A stretch of DNA of 64,000 bases from Virgibacillus_P tibetensis. GTDB taxonomy: Bacteria; Bacillota; Bacilli; Bacillales; Amphibacillaceae. Of the stretch, positions 1 to 8,608 are shown piece after piece (the stretch's first letter is position 1; every line of letters begins with the position of its first letter). The stretch spans positions 434,001 through 498,000 of the forward strand of contig NZ_JARZFX010000001.1 in NCBI RefSeq assembly GCF_036026595.1. The letters run 5' to 3'. The notes under the pieces are model-generated. The model saw only the letters and a program-made list of their open reading frames with translations. It made no database searches and was not told the origin of the DNA. The position numbers and the translations under genes were made by a program.

Positions 1-585
1 TTTGTAGGAAAGCCTGGCGCATTTCAACGTACTTCTAATCGTCATGATTACGCTTTGAAGCCATTTGGACGAACTGTAATGAATGAAATGAAGGATGCGG
101 GTTATGACGTTATTGCATTAGGGAAAATCTCCGATATTTTTGATGGAGAAGGAGTTACTGAGTCAATACGTACTACCGATAATGAAGATGGAATGACAAA
201 GTTAGTTGACACAATGCGCAAAGATTTCACGGGGCTCAGCTTTTTAAACTTGGTTGATTTTGACGCTAAGTTTGGACACAGACGAGATCCGGAAGGGTAT
301 GGAAAGGCCCTGGAAGCTTTCGATGCAAGACTTCCAGAGGTAATTAAAGAAATGAAAGAGGATGATCTATTAATTATTACTGCTGATCATGGTAATGACC
401 CTTTACATGAAGGCACAGATCATACCCGTGAGTATGTACCTTTACTGGTACATCATACAGCAGTCACTAAAGGAACCGAATTGCCCATCAGGGAGACATT
501 CGCTGATATTGGTGCTACCATCTCAGAAAACTTCAATATAAAAATGCCGGAATTTGGAACGAGCTTTCTGGAAGAATTAAAATAG
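1..585 (+). CDS. deoB: Phosphopentomutase, C-terminal part (5' end outside window)
   Basis: Interconverts ribose-1-phosphate (or deoxyribose-1-phosphate) and the 5-phosphate, feeding sugar from nucleoside salvage into the pentose phosphate route. The reading frame is open from base 1, so the gene starts upstream; about 194 C-terminal residues are visible. The alkaline-phosphatase-superfamily metal site is seen as ITADHGNDP and GTDHTREYVPLLV. It is followed after 14 bp by the purine nucleoside phosphorylase gene, which makes its substrate, so the two are probably co-transcribed. Family assignment is firm; the N-terminal half cannot be judged. Confidence 0.95.
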   Translation, partial: FVGKPGAFQRTSNRHDYALKPFGRTVMNEMKDAGYDVIALGKISDIFDGEGVTESIRTTDNEDGMTKLVDTMRKDFTGLSFLNLVDFDAKFGHRRDPEGYGKALEAFDARLPEVIKEMKEDDLLIITADHGNDPLHEGTDHTREYVPLLVHHTAVTKGTELPIRETFADIGATISENFNIKMPEFGTSFLEELK

Positions 586-599
586 AGAGGTTGGATTAA

Positions 600-1421
600 A
601 TGAACAATACTGCAGTTCAAGAGGCAAGTTCACATATACAGGAAAAAATGACAACCACACCGAAGATTGGTTTAATTCTAGGATCAGGGTTAGGAGTCCT
701 GGGCGAAAAAATAAAAAATCAGATTACTATACCTTATAAGGATATTCCTCATTTTCCGGAATCAACCGTATCTGGTCACAAGGGACAACTGATTATAGGT
801 AATCTGGAAGGTAAACAGGTAGTAGCAATGCAAGGACGATTTCACTATTATGAAGGGTACTCCATGCAGCAGGTAACCTTTCCAGTACGTGTAATGAAGC
901 ATTTGGGAATCGAATCTGTAATCGTTACAAATGCAGCAGGAGGAATTAACACCAGTTTTAGTCCGGGAAATTTAATGGTTATTACAGATCATATAAACAA
1001 TATGGGAATAAATCCACTGATAGGGAAAAATGATGACCAATCAGGAGTTCGTTTTCCGGATATGTCACAGGCATATGATAAAGAATATATTAAACATGCA
1101 GAAGCTTGTGCAAGTAAGTTAGGGCTTTCTATAAAGAAGGGTGTCTATGTGGGTAACACTGGACCTGCATATGAAACACCGGCAGAAGTTAGGATGTTGA
1201 GACTACTGGGCGGAGATGCTGTCGGAATGTCCACAGTTCCGGAGGTGATGGTTGCTGCACATGCAGGAATACGTGTGTTGGGAATTTCGTGTATCTCAAA
1301 CATGGCTGCAGGAATACTAGATCAACCGCTAACTCATAGCGAAGTAATCGAAACAACAGAAAAAGTCAGGGGAGACTTTTTGAATTTTCTGAAGGAAATT
1401 ATTAACACATTGCCACAATAA
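600..1421 (+). CDS. pupG: Purine nucleoside phosphorylase
   Basis: Cleaves guanosine, inosine and their deoxy forms with phosphate to give the base and (deoxy)ribose-1-phosphate. At 273 aa it has the length of trimeric class PNPs. Visible family motifs in order: GSGLGVL near residue 28, SGHKG, GRFHYYEGY, NAAGG, GPAYETPAEVRMLR and SNMAAG. The ATG lies 6 bp after an AGAGAGG ribosome site. It sits between deoB and pdp in a salvage operon. Bacillus subtilis has drm-pupG at the same place upstream of dacF. Confidence 0.95.
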   Translation: MNNTAVQEASSHIQEKMTTTPKIGLILGSGLGVLGEKIKNQITIPYKDIPHFPESTVSGHKGQLIIGNLEGKQVVAMQGRFHYYEGYSMQQVTFPVRVMKHLGIESVIVTNAAGGINTSFSPGNLMVITDHINNMGINPLIGKNDDQSGVRFPDMSQAYDKEYIKHAEACASKLGLSIKKGVYVGNTGPAYETPAEVRMLRLLGGDAVGMSTVPEVMVAAHAGIRVLGISCISNMAAGILDQPLTHSEVIETTEKVRGDFLNFLKEIINTLPQ

Positions 1422-1441
1422 AAGGAAGAGGTGATTGATAG

Positions 1442-2746
1442 ATGAGAATGTATGATGTGATTGAGAAAAAAAGAGATGGACTGGAGTTAACATCAGAAGA
1501 AATCCAATTTTTTATCAATGGTTATACAAATGGAGATATTCCAGATTACCAAGTAAGCTCCTTATTAATGGCAATTTATTTTCAGGATATGACTAAAGAT
1601 GAGAGAGCCAATTTGACACAAGCTATGGTTGAATCAGGTGATCAAATTGATCTTTCAGCTATATCGGGAATAAAGGTAGACAAACATTCCACCGGAGGCG
1701 TGGGAGACACTACCACTTTAATTCTAGCTCCATTAGTAGCTTCATTGGGCGTACCCGTTGCGAAAATGAGCGGAAGAGGATTAGGGCATACTGGTGGAAC
1801 GATAGACAAGCTTGAGGCGGTGCCAGGTTTTCACGTTGAAATAACCAATGACCAATTTATTGAACTGGTAAACAAAAACAAGGTTGCAGTTATCGGTCAG
1901 TCTGGTAATTTAACACCTGCAGATAAGAAACTCTATAGCCTGAGAGATGTTACTGCAACAGTAAATTCTATTCCGCTGATTGCCAGCTCTATTATGAGCA
2001 AAAAAATAGCTTCAGGAGCAGACGCGATTGTTCTCGATGTTAAAACAGGTGCTGGAGCTTTTATGAAAGAGCTGGACGATGCTAGAGATTTAGCTGAAGC
2101 AATGGTTGCTATAGGCAATAAAGTAGGCAGAAATACGATGGCAGTTATTTCGGACATGAGTCAACCGCTTGGCAATGCTATTGGCAATGCATTAGAAGTA
2201 AAAGAGGCTATTGATACACTTCAAGGCAAAGGACCAGACGATTTAACGGAACTCTGTCTAACGTTGGGTAGTCAAATGGTCGTACTAGCTAGTAAAGCAT
2301 CTAACATTGAAGAAGCTAGAATTAAATTAAGAGAAAATCTCTTAAATGGTAAGGCATTTGACCACTTTAAGCTTTTCCTTGAGTCACAGGGTGGAGATGT
2401 ACGTGTTGCTGATCATCCTGAGACACTTCCACAAGCAGCGTATAAGATCGAGCTTCCAGCCAGAACATCTGGTACCGTTTCAGAAATTATCGCTGACGAT
2501 ATCGGCACAGCAGCAATGTTACTGGGTGCGGGTAGAGCAACGAAAGAATCTCAAATAGATCTTGCTGTGGGCATTGTACTACATAAGAAAGTAGGAGATG
2601 CTGTAGGAGTGGGAGAGTCCTTATTAACTATTCATGCAAATCAGGACTCAGTGGATGATGTAAAAGATAAACTTTATGCTAGTATAACGATATCAGAACA
2701 CGTTACTGAAGCACCAACGTTAATTTATGACACAATCACAAAATAA
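1442..2746 (+). CDS. pdp: Pyrimidine-nucleoside phosphorylase
   Basis: Phosphorolysis of uridine and thymidine to base and (deoxy)ribose-1-phosphate. The 434-aa length is typical. The thymidine/pyrimidine phosphorylase signature is seen around residues 115-135 (KMSGRGLGHTGGTIDKLE), with KHSTGGVGD before it and SKKIASGADAIVLDVKTG after it, and a C-terminal biotinyl-like phosphorylase domain. The AGGAAGAGGTG ribosome site is good. In B. subtilis pdp belongs to the dra-nupC-pdp operon; here it has joined deoB-pupG. A terminator follows, closing the operon. Confidence 0.95.
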   Translation: MRMYDVIEKKRDGLELTSEEIQFFINGYTNGDIPDYQVSSLLMAIYFQDMTKDERANLTQAMVESGDQIDLSAISGIKVDKHSTGGVGDTTTLILAPLVASLGVPVAKMSGRGLGHTGGTIDKLEAVPGFHVEITNDQFIELVNKNKVAVIGQSGNLTPADKKLYSLRDVTATVNSIPLIASSIMSKKIASGADAIVLDVKTGAGAFMKELDDARDLAEAMVAIGNKVGRNTMAVISDMSQPLGNAIGNALEVKEAIDTLQGKGPDDLTELCLTLGSQMVVLASKASNIEEARIKLRENLLNGKAFDHFKLFLESQGGDVRVADHPETLPQAAYKIELPARTSGTVSEIIADDIGTAAMLLGAGRATKESQIDLAVGIVLHKKVGDAVGVGESLLTIHANQDSVDDVKDKLYASITISEHVTEAPTLIYDTITK

Positions 2747-2762
2747 AAGTTAAACCCCCTTT

Positions 2763-2790
2763 AAAAAGCACACATCGTTGTGCTTTTTTT
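2763..2790 (+). terminator. Rho-independent terminator of the deoB-pupG-pdp operon
   Basis: Hairpin AAGCACA / TGTGCTT with a short loop, followed by a run of T. It lies between pdp and dacF. Confidence 0.85.
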
Positions 2791-2852
2791 GTTGTATAAA
2801 ATACAACTGTAATGGCAATCCTAAAACTATATTGATTGTTGGAGGTAAAACT

Positions 2853-4034
2853 ATGAAAAAATTTGTTTTAATCATTAGCATTATATTTTCAATAATTTTT
2901 GTTAGCACGATGTCTGTTTTGGGAGAAGAAAAAAAGAAAGATGAACCCGGTACGTTAAATCTAGCCCCAGATGCTAAATCAGCTATTCTCATTGAGAGAG
3001 ACACTGGAAAAATACTTTTTGACAAGAATACGCAAGAAAAACTCCCTCCAGCTAGTATGACAAAAGTGATGACACTTTTGCTGATTATGGAAGCAATTGA
3101 AGAGGGAAATTTAAAGCTTGACGAAATTATTCGTGTGAGTGACTATGCAGCCTCAATGGGAGGTTCACAAATATTTTTGGAAGCTGGAGAAGAAATGTCT
3201 GTACTGGACCTGCTGAAAGGTGTGGCAATTGCGTCAGGCAATGATGCGAGTGTAGCTTTAGCAGAGAGAATAGCAGGCAGTGAAGATGCTTTCGTGAAAA
3301 AGATGAATGACAAACTTAAAGAACTAAACCTAAGTAATACAAAGTTTCAAAATACAACCGGTCTTCCTGCAGACAACCATTACTCTACGTCCTACGATAT
3401 GGCGATCATCGCAAAAGAATTATTAAAATACGAAACTGTAACGGAATACACCTCAATTTATGAGGATTATTTAAGAAAAGGAGAGGAAAATGAATTTTGG
3501 TTAGTAAATACAAACAAACTGGTGAGGTTTTACCCTGGCGTTGATGGACTGAAAACAGGTTTTACCAATGAAGCAAAATATTGTTTGACGGCTACTGCTA
3601 AAAAGAATGATATGCGAGTTATCGCAGTTGTAATGGGGGCAGAAACTCCAAAAAAGAGAAATGCAACTATCTCTCAAATGTTGGATTATGCTTTTAATCA
3701 TTTTGAAACAAAAAGACTATTTGATAAAAATCAAACGATAACCAATTTAAAACTTATGAAAGCTGAAAATAAAAGCATTAATATTATCGCTTCTGAATCA
3801 GTAAGCACCATTCATACGAGGGGCGAGTCTACAGAAAACGTAACTACAAAAGTTGAATTGGATGAGAATATGAGTCTTCCTATGAAAAAGGGTGATCAAG
3901 TGGGAGTTTTATATGTGAAAAATGGAGAGGAAATCCTTTCGAAAACCCCGTTAATAGTAGAGCAGGATGTAAATAAAGCATCTTATATAACATTCTTTAA
4001 GAGGTCTTTGCAAAAAATGGTGAAAAACAACTAA
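2853..4034 (+). CDS. dacF: D-alanyl-D-alanine carboxypeptidase DacF
   Basis: Penicillin-binding protein 5 family carboxypeptidase that trims spore cortex peptidoglycan in the forespore. Start ATG 2853 is chosen because GGAGG lies 8 bp upstream and a signal peptide follows directly (MKK then a hydrophobic stretch to about residue 23); the longer open frame from 2778 overlaps the terminator. Catalytic motifs: SMTK (Ser68, Lys71), SGN at 128-130 and KTG near 233, then a C-terminal beta-rich domain. 393 aa is normal. It stands upstream of spoIIAA as in B. subtilis, where late transcription from dacF reads into spoIIA. Confidence 0.93.
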   Translation: MKKFVLIISIIFSIIFVSTMSVLGEEKKKDEPGTLNLAPDAKSAILIERDTGKILFDKNTQEKLPPASMTKVMTLLLIMEAIEEGNLKLDEIIRVSDYAASMGGSQIFLEAGEEMSVLDLLKGVAIASGNDASVALAERIAGSEDAFVKKMNDKLKELNLSNTKFQNTTGLPADNHYSTSYDMAIIAKELLKYETVTEYTSIYEDYLRKGEENEFWLVNTNKLVRFYPGVDGLKTGFTNEAKYCLTATAKKNDMRVIAVVMGAETPKKRNATISQMLDYAFNHFETKRLFDKNQTITNLKLMKAENKSINIIASESVSTIHTRGESTENVTTKVELDENMSLPMKKGDQVGVLYVKNGEEILSKTPLIVEQDVNKASYITFFKRSLQKMVKNN

Positions 4035-4078
4035 TTACTTCTATTTTAGACGAATAACTTCTTCTTTTGTCACCGAGG

Positions 4079-4105
4079 AAGGATTTGGCCCACTAGATCG
4101 AGAAA
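4079..4105 (+). promoter_or_regulatory. Possible sigma-H promoter of the spoIIA operon
   Basis: AGGATTT at 4080-4086 resembles the sigma-H -35 box and GAAA at 102-105 of that line (4102-4105) is a poor match to GAAT, 12 bp further on. spoIIA is known to be sigma-H dependent in B. subtilis. The -10 match is weak, so this is tentative. Confidence 0.3.
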
Positions 4106-4141
4106 GAGAACTTACAAAGCCATATTTAAGGAGGAGAAGTA

Positions 4142-4495
4142 ATGGGCCTAAGTTCAAATTTTGATATTAAAGAAGATGTATTAATTGTAAGATTATCCGG
4201 CGAGCTGGATCACCATGAAGCAGAAGTGCTACGGAATAAATGGAAAGATATGATCTATAAAAATGCAGTTAAGCATGTCATATTAAACCTCGAGTCTGTC
4301 ACCTTTATGGATAGTTCAGGATTGGGTGTTGTGCTTGGAAGATATAAAGAAGTGCTGCAGCTTGGAGGAGAAATGGTAGTATGTTCTATTTCTCCACCAG
4401 TCAAACGTTTATTTGAAATGTCCGGTTTATTTAAAATTATCCGTTTAGAAGAGAATGAGGAGTTTGCTTTAGTAACGTTGGGGGTGGCTTCATGA
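4142..4495 (+). CDS. spoIIAA: Anti-sigma F factor antagonist SpoIIAA
   Basis: STAS-domain protein that releases sigma-F by binding SpoIIAB in the forespore. 117 aa, full length. The phosphorylated serine is Ser58 in FMDSSGLGV. A strong GGAGGAG ribosome site precedes the ATG. Its 3' end overlaps the spoIIAB start by 4 bp, which fits translational coupling of the partner-switch pair. Confidence 0.97.
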   Translation: MGLSSNFDIKEDVLIVRLSGELDHHEAEVLRNKWKDMIYKNAVKHVILNLESVTFMDSSGLGVVLGRYKEVLQLGGEMVVCSISPPVKRLFEMSGLFKIIRLEENEEFALVTLGVAS

Positions 4496-4932
4496 AAAAT
4501 GAAATGTATGTTGAGTTTTCTAGTATTAGTGAAAATGAGTCATTTGCGCGGGTAGTCGTTGGATCGTTTATTACACAATTGGATCCTACAATGGATGAAC
4601 TAACAGAAATCAAGACTGTAGTATCAGAAGCAGTAACAAATTCTATTATCCATGGTTACAACAACGAAGCACATCATAAAGTATCAATTTCCTGTACTTT
4701 ATACGAAGGGGAAATCGAATTATCTATTAAAGATAACGGAGTTGGAATAGGTAATGTTGAGGAAGCTCGACAGCCACTCTATACATCGAAACCCGAGTTG
4801 GAAAGATCTGGAATGGGCTTTACAATTATAGAAAACTTTATGGATACCGTTGAGGTCATATCAAATCCTGGTAAAGGAACAACAGTTCACATGACAAAAC
4901 AACTAACGAGAAGCAAGACTGTCTGTAATTAG
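4492..4932 (+). CDS. spoIIAB: Anti-sigma F factor and serine kinase SpoIIAB
   Basis: GHKL-fold kinase that holds sigma-F inactive and phosphorylates SpoIIAA on Ser58. 146 aa. ATP-site boxes: N box EAVTNSIIHGYNN (about residues 44-56), G1 box DNGVGIG and G2 box GMGFTIIENF. It overlaps spoIIAA by 4 bp and is followed after 2 bp by sigF. Confidence 0.97.
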   Translation: MKNEMYVEFSSISENESFARVVVGSFITQLDPTMDELTEIKTVVSEAVTNSIIHGYNNEAHHKVSISCTLYEGEIELSIKDNGVGIGNVEEARQPLYTSKPELERSGMGFTIIENFMDTVEVISNPGKGTTVHMTKQLTRSKTVCN

Positions 4933-4934
4933 GG

Positions 4935-5696
4935 ATGCCTATGAATGTAAATGTTAAACAAAATAATCGCAAAGAGACCTTAACGGATGAACAGGTGAAA
5001 GATTATATATATAAAAGCCAGCATGGAGACAAACAAGCAAGAGATATCCTGGTGGAAAGAAACATTCGTCTTGTTTGGTCTGTTGTTCAACGGTTTATTA
5101 ATAGAGGATATGATCCTGATGACTTATTTCAAATTGGCAGTATAGGTTTAATTAAATCAATCGATAAGTTTGATCTTTCGTATGATGTGCGGTTTTCCAC
5201 GTATGCAGTTCCGATGATTATTGGAGAAATACAACGTTTTATAAGGGACGATGGTAGCGTAAAAGTAAGTCGTTCTCTTAAGGAAATAGGAAATAAAATC
5301 AGAAAAAAGAAAGATGAATTAACAAAACAGTTTGGAAGGTCACCTACTGTTAATGAAATTGCGGAAGAATTGGAAATTTCGCCAGAAGAAGTAGTACACG
5401 CGCAAGAGGCATCGAAATCACCGCACTCCATTCATGAAACCGTATTTGAAAACGACGGGGATCCTATTACATTAATCGATCAGATTGCTGAACAGGATAC
5501 GAAATGGTTTGATAAGTTAACTTTGCAAGAAGCTATTAGAGGGTTAAACGAGCGGGAAAGACTGATTGTTTACTTGCGGTATTATAAAGATCAAACACAA
5601 TCAGAAGTGGCTGAGAGGCTTGGAATATCACAAGTACAGGTATCACGATTAGAAAAGAAGATATTACAGGAAATGAAGAATAATATGGATCAATAG
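4935..5696 (+). CDS. sigF: Forespore RNA polymerase sigma factor F
   Basis: Sigma-70 family factor, first compartment-specific sigma of the forespore. 253 aa. Region 2 core DDLFQIGSIGLIKSIDKFD with FSTYAVPMIIGEIQRFIRD, region 3 around residues 115-160, region 4 helix-turn-helix QSEVAERLGISQVQVSRLEKK near the C-terminus. Two in-frame ATG codons (4935 and 4941) are possible starts; the ribosome site is weak, consistent with coupling to spoIIAB. A terminator follows at 5773. Confidence 0.97.
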   Translation: MPMNVNVKQNNRKETLTDEQVKDYIYKSQHGDKQARDILVERNIRLVWSVVQRFINRGYDPDDLFQIGSIGLIKSIDKFDLSYDVRFSTYAVPMIIGEIQRFIRDDGSVKVSRSLKEIGNKIRKKKDELTKQFGRSPTVNEIAEELEISPEEVVHAQEASKSPHSIHETVFENDGDPITLIDQIAEQDTKWFDKLTLQEAIRGLNERERLIVYLRYYKDQTQSEVAERLGISQVQVSRLEKKILQEMKNNMDQ

Positions 5697-5772
5697 TTAA
5701 AAGTGATCGACGTGGAGCTTTGCAGGTTCTTTTCCTCATAATACATGCCAATAATTTAAGAAACCAAAACGG

Positions 5773-5797
5773 ACACCACAATACGTGGTGTTTTTTT
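5773..5797 (+). terminator. Terminator of dacF-spoIIA-sigF
   Basis: Hairpin ACACCAC / GTGGTGT with a 5-nt loop and seven T. Confidence 0.85.
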
Positions 5798-5813
5798 GTC
5801 CCTTAATTAACTG

Positions 5814-5843
5814 TGATAAAAATAGGGTTTCTGACAAATACTA
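5814..5843 (+). promoter_or_regulatory. Likely sigma-G/sigma-F promoter of the spoVA operon
   Basis: TGATAA (5814-5819), 17-bp spacer, AATACTA (5837-5843), close to the sigma-G consensus TGAATA / CATACTA. spoVA is forespore (sigma-G) expressed in B. subtilis. Seen in sequence; activity is inferred. Confidence 0.5.
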
Positions 5844-5877
5844 TCTTTGAAGACAAATTGTAGAGGATGACGTTCCA

Positions 5878-6495
5878 GTGACGGATATAGTTTATTTGCG
5901 TATGAAAAAAAATGTGGACCTTTCGTTCTTGCAAGATGTTCAACTTAAGCACATTGCGTATATATCAACTGCTTCAGTTCATAAAAAGAATCTGGAAAAC
6001 ACACCTATTTATCGAATAACCAAAAAAGATTTGAATGTAGTTATTATAGATAGTTTTTTAATTATAGACCATTTAACAACCTTGTATGAAGGACTTGAAT
6101 TTCAGTTATTAGGACCTGCACAGACCATAATACGCATATCTAAAAATAAAAAGCCACCATCCATTATAATAGTGGCATGTGTATGGTTGCTTCTATTTAT
6201 TGGAGCGGCAATGACAATTATGAATTTCCATTACGATGTAAGTATGCAGGAAGTCCAACAAAAACTTCATTTCATACTTACAGGTGATCAAAAGGAATTT
6301 CCTTTATGGATACAAATACCATATTCGTTTGGACTGGGAATAGGAATGCTGTTATTTTTCAATCATTGGTTTAACAAGCGATTTAATGAAGAGCCAAGCC
6401 CGCTGGAGGTAGAAATTTACAACTATCAACAAGATCTGGATAACTATATAAATCATTATGAAAACGAGTTAAATGATACAGAACCTCCTAGCTAA
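5878..6495 (+). CDS. spoVAA: Stage V sporulation protein SpoVAA
   Basis: Membrane protein of the SpoVA system, which moves Ca-dipicolinate across the spore inner membrane. 205 aa: soluble N-terminal part to about residue 95, two membrane segments (about 96-115 and 148-163) and an acidic C-terminus. GTG start after GAGGATGA. The 3' end overlaps spoVAB by 23 bp. Family identity rests on position and layout. Confidence 0.88.
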   Translation: MTDIVYLRMKKNVDLSFLQDVQLKHIAYISTASVHKKNLENTPIYRITKKDLNVVIIDSFLIIDHLTTLYEGLEFQLLGPAQTIIRISKNKKPPSIIIVACVWLLLFIGAAMTIMNFHYDVSMQEVQQKLHFILTGDQKEFPLWIQIPYSFGLGIGMLLFFNHWFNKRFNEEPSPLEVEIYNYQQDLDNYINHYENELNDTEPPS

Positions 6496-6901
6496 TTTCA
6501 TTCAGATCCTCATTGGTTTTGGTGGCGGTCTTGCAGTGGGCAGTGGCTTTGTTGCTTTTTTAACAGTGTTAGGTATCATTCCAAGGTTGATACAGCTCAG
6601 CAAAACAGAAAGATTGCTAAAAGTGTATGGGGCTTGCGTCATCGCAGGTACGCTGTTTGGGACATACTTCTCTTTTACGAATTTAACCTGGAATCAACCA
6701 ATCATTATTTTAATAATTTGGGGGATTTTTCATGGCATATTTAACGGAATGCTGGCAGCTGCTTTAACAGAGGTTTTAAATGTATTTCCCATATTATACA
6801 AAAGAATTGGGATAGATCAACATACATTGTGGTTATTGATGGCTTTTGTTTTCGGCAAAATTGCCGGGTCGTTATTTCAATGGATGTATTTTGTGAAATG
6901 A
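6473..6901 (+). CDS. spoVAB: Stage V sporulation protein SpoVAB
   Basis: 142-aa integral membrane protein with about four hydrophobic segments beginning with a glycine-rich helix (LIGFGGGLAVGSGFVAFL). It overlaps spoVAA and is followed at once by spoVAF. In B. subtilis the next genes would be spoVAC, AD and AE; none is present here. Confidence 0.9.
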   Translation: MIQNLLANFIQILIGFGGGLAVGSGFVAFLTVLGIIPRLIQLSKTERLLKVYGACVIAGTLFGTYFSFTNLTWNQPIIILIIWGIFHGIFNGMLAAALTEVLNVFPILYKRIGIDQHTLWLLMAFVFGKIAGSLFQWMYFVK

Positions 6902-6929
6902 CTGTGTAGTTGGATTGGAGAGTTTGATT

Positions 6930-8411
6930 ATGAAAAAAAACAAGCGAATGACAAATAAAAAACCAATTTCTTTAAAAGTCCTAGAGAATGAAGCTTACAT
7001 GAAGGAGCGGCTGGGTTTAGGTGTATCATTTGATCTTGGGTTCCGGGAAATAACATTGCTTAAAAGGAATATCCAAATCTACTACCTAACAGGATTATGT
7101 GATTCATCTATAATACAAGAACTATTAAAAGTCCTGGTAGCAATTAATGATAATGAAATCAGCTCAAAAAAATTACCTGAAATAATTGAGAACCGTTTAA
7201 TTCATCAACAGGTTGATCATATAGAGACAATGGATGAGGCGGTAGATCAGGTGTTATCAGGACTGATTGTATTATTTATCAATGATGAAAAATTTGCATT
7301 TGTAATTGATGTTCGTAATTATCCTGGAAGAACACCTGAAGAACCTGATACCGAGAGAGTTATAAGGGGTTCCAGAGATGGTTTTACGGAAAATATAATT
7401 GAGAATACAGCCTTAACTAGAAGAAGAATACGGGATGAAAGATTACGACATGAAATGTTGAAAGTGGGAGAACGTTCAAAAACGGATGTTTGTGTCAGCT
7501 ACCTGCAGGACGTGGCTGATGAAGGTCTAGTAACGAAAATAAAGGATAAAATAAAAGCCATTGAAATTGATGGAATTACAATGGCAGATAAATCACTAGA
7601 AGAATTCATTATTGATCGGAAGTGGAATATATTTCCTTTAGTAAGATATACAGAAAGGCCAGATGTTGCTGCAAATCATTTATTGGAAGGTCATGTAATC
7701 ATAATTGTTGATACATCCCCGAGTGCCATCATTTTACCGACAACCTTTTTTCATCACTTGCAGCATGCTGAAGAATACAGGCAAGCACCAGCAATTGGAA
7801 CATTTGTCAGATGGGTAAGATTTCTAGCCGTCTTAGCTTCCATATACCTCCTTCCGCTGTGGCTGCTTTTTGTTATTGATCCTGATCTTTTGCCGAAAGA
7901 GCTGGCGTATATAGGTCCTAACGAAATTGGAAATATTCCAGTTACAATCCAAATTATCATGGCAATACTAGGAATAGAATTTTTAAGAATGGCTGCCATA
8001 CACACACCGACACCGCTCGCTACTGCGATGGGTCTCATTGCAGCAGTTTTAATAGGGCAAATTGCTATTGACGTAGGGATGTTCAGTCCAGAGGTGATTT
8101 TATATGTAGCGATCAGTGCAATTGGTTCCTATGTTACCCCGAGTTATGAATTGAGTGTTGCTAATAAAGTATTAAATATAATATTGGTACTAATTACGGG
8201 GTTATTTGGATTTTTCGGCTTTATCATTGGTATGCTGGTCCATATATTGTTTCTAGCTTCTCTCAGGTCAATAAGAACCCCTTATTTATGGCCGTTTTTA
8301 CCTTTTAATGCAAAGGCTATGATGCATATTATATTGCGCATACCAGTACCATTATCAAATAGTAGGCCTAGTATTGTTCACCCAAAAAATAATTACCGGC
8401 AGCCTAAATAG
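6930..8411 (+). CDS. spoVAF: Stage V sporulation protein SpoVAF (GerA-family)
   Basis: GerA-A-type protein of the spore inner membrane, thought to tune SpoVA channel opening during germination. 493 aa from ATG 6930, chosen over the upstream TTG (6915) for its better-placed GGAGAG site. Soluble N-terminal half with the family stretch DRKWNIFPLVRYTERPDVAANHLLEGHV, then several membrane helices (about 295-455). It directly follows spoVAB, so AC-AD-AE are missing from this operon. Confidence 0.92.
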   Translation: MKKNKRMTNKKPISLKVLENEAYMKERLGLGVSFDLGFREITLLKRNIQIYYLTGLCDSSIIQELLKVLVAINDNEISSKKLPEIIENRLIHQQVDHIETMDEAVDQVLSGLIVLFINDEKFAFVIDVRNYPGRTPEEPDTERVIRGSRDGFTENIIENTALTRRRIRDERLRHEMLKVGERSKTDVCVSYLQDVADEGLVTKIKDKIKAIEIDGITMADKSLEEFIIDRKWNIFPLVRYTERPDVAANHLLEGHVIIIVDTSPSAIILPTTFFHHLQHAEEYRQAPAIGTFVRWVRFLAVLASIYLLPLWLLFVIDPDLLPKELAYIGPNEIGNIPVTIQIIMAILGIEFLRMAAIHTPTPLATAMGLIAAVLIGQIAIDVGMFSPEVILYVAISAIGSYVTPSYELSVANKVLNIILVLITGLFGFFGFIIGMLVHILFLASLRSIRTPYLWPFLPFNAKAMMHIILRIPVPLSNSRPSIVHPKNNYRQPK

Positions 8412-8469
8412 AAATTATAGGTGCTCCATTACAGGGTATGTAAATGGAATGGGATACCAACCATGATTC

Positions 8470-8502
8470 AAGGGCTTAGAAATATTAGCTCTTTTGTTTT
8501 TT
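8470..8502 (+). terminator. Probable terminator of the spoVA operon
   Basis: AAGGGCT pairs with AGCTCTT (one G-U pair) and is followed by TTGTTTTTT. The loop is AT-rich and the stem short. Confidence 0.6.
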
Positions 8503-8608
8503 ACTTCAATGTGGTAAAGTAATTTTTATCGCAAGTTAATGAGGGTTTCTTAACATTTGCATAATGAAGTTTAACTTATAGTTTTTATAAGGGGACGGAG
8601 GGAAATGA

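Noticed and set aside
8412..8608. Possible lysine riboswitch before lysA
   Set aside because: I could not find the conserved L-box elements in 197 bp; only a terminator for the previous operon.
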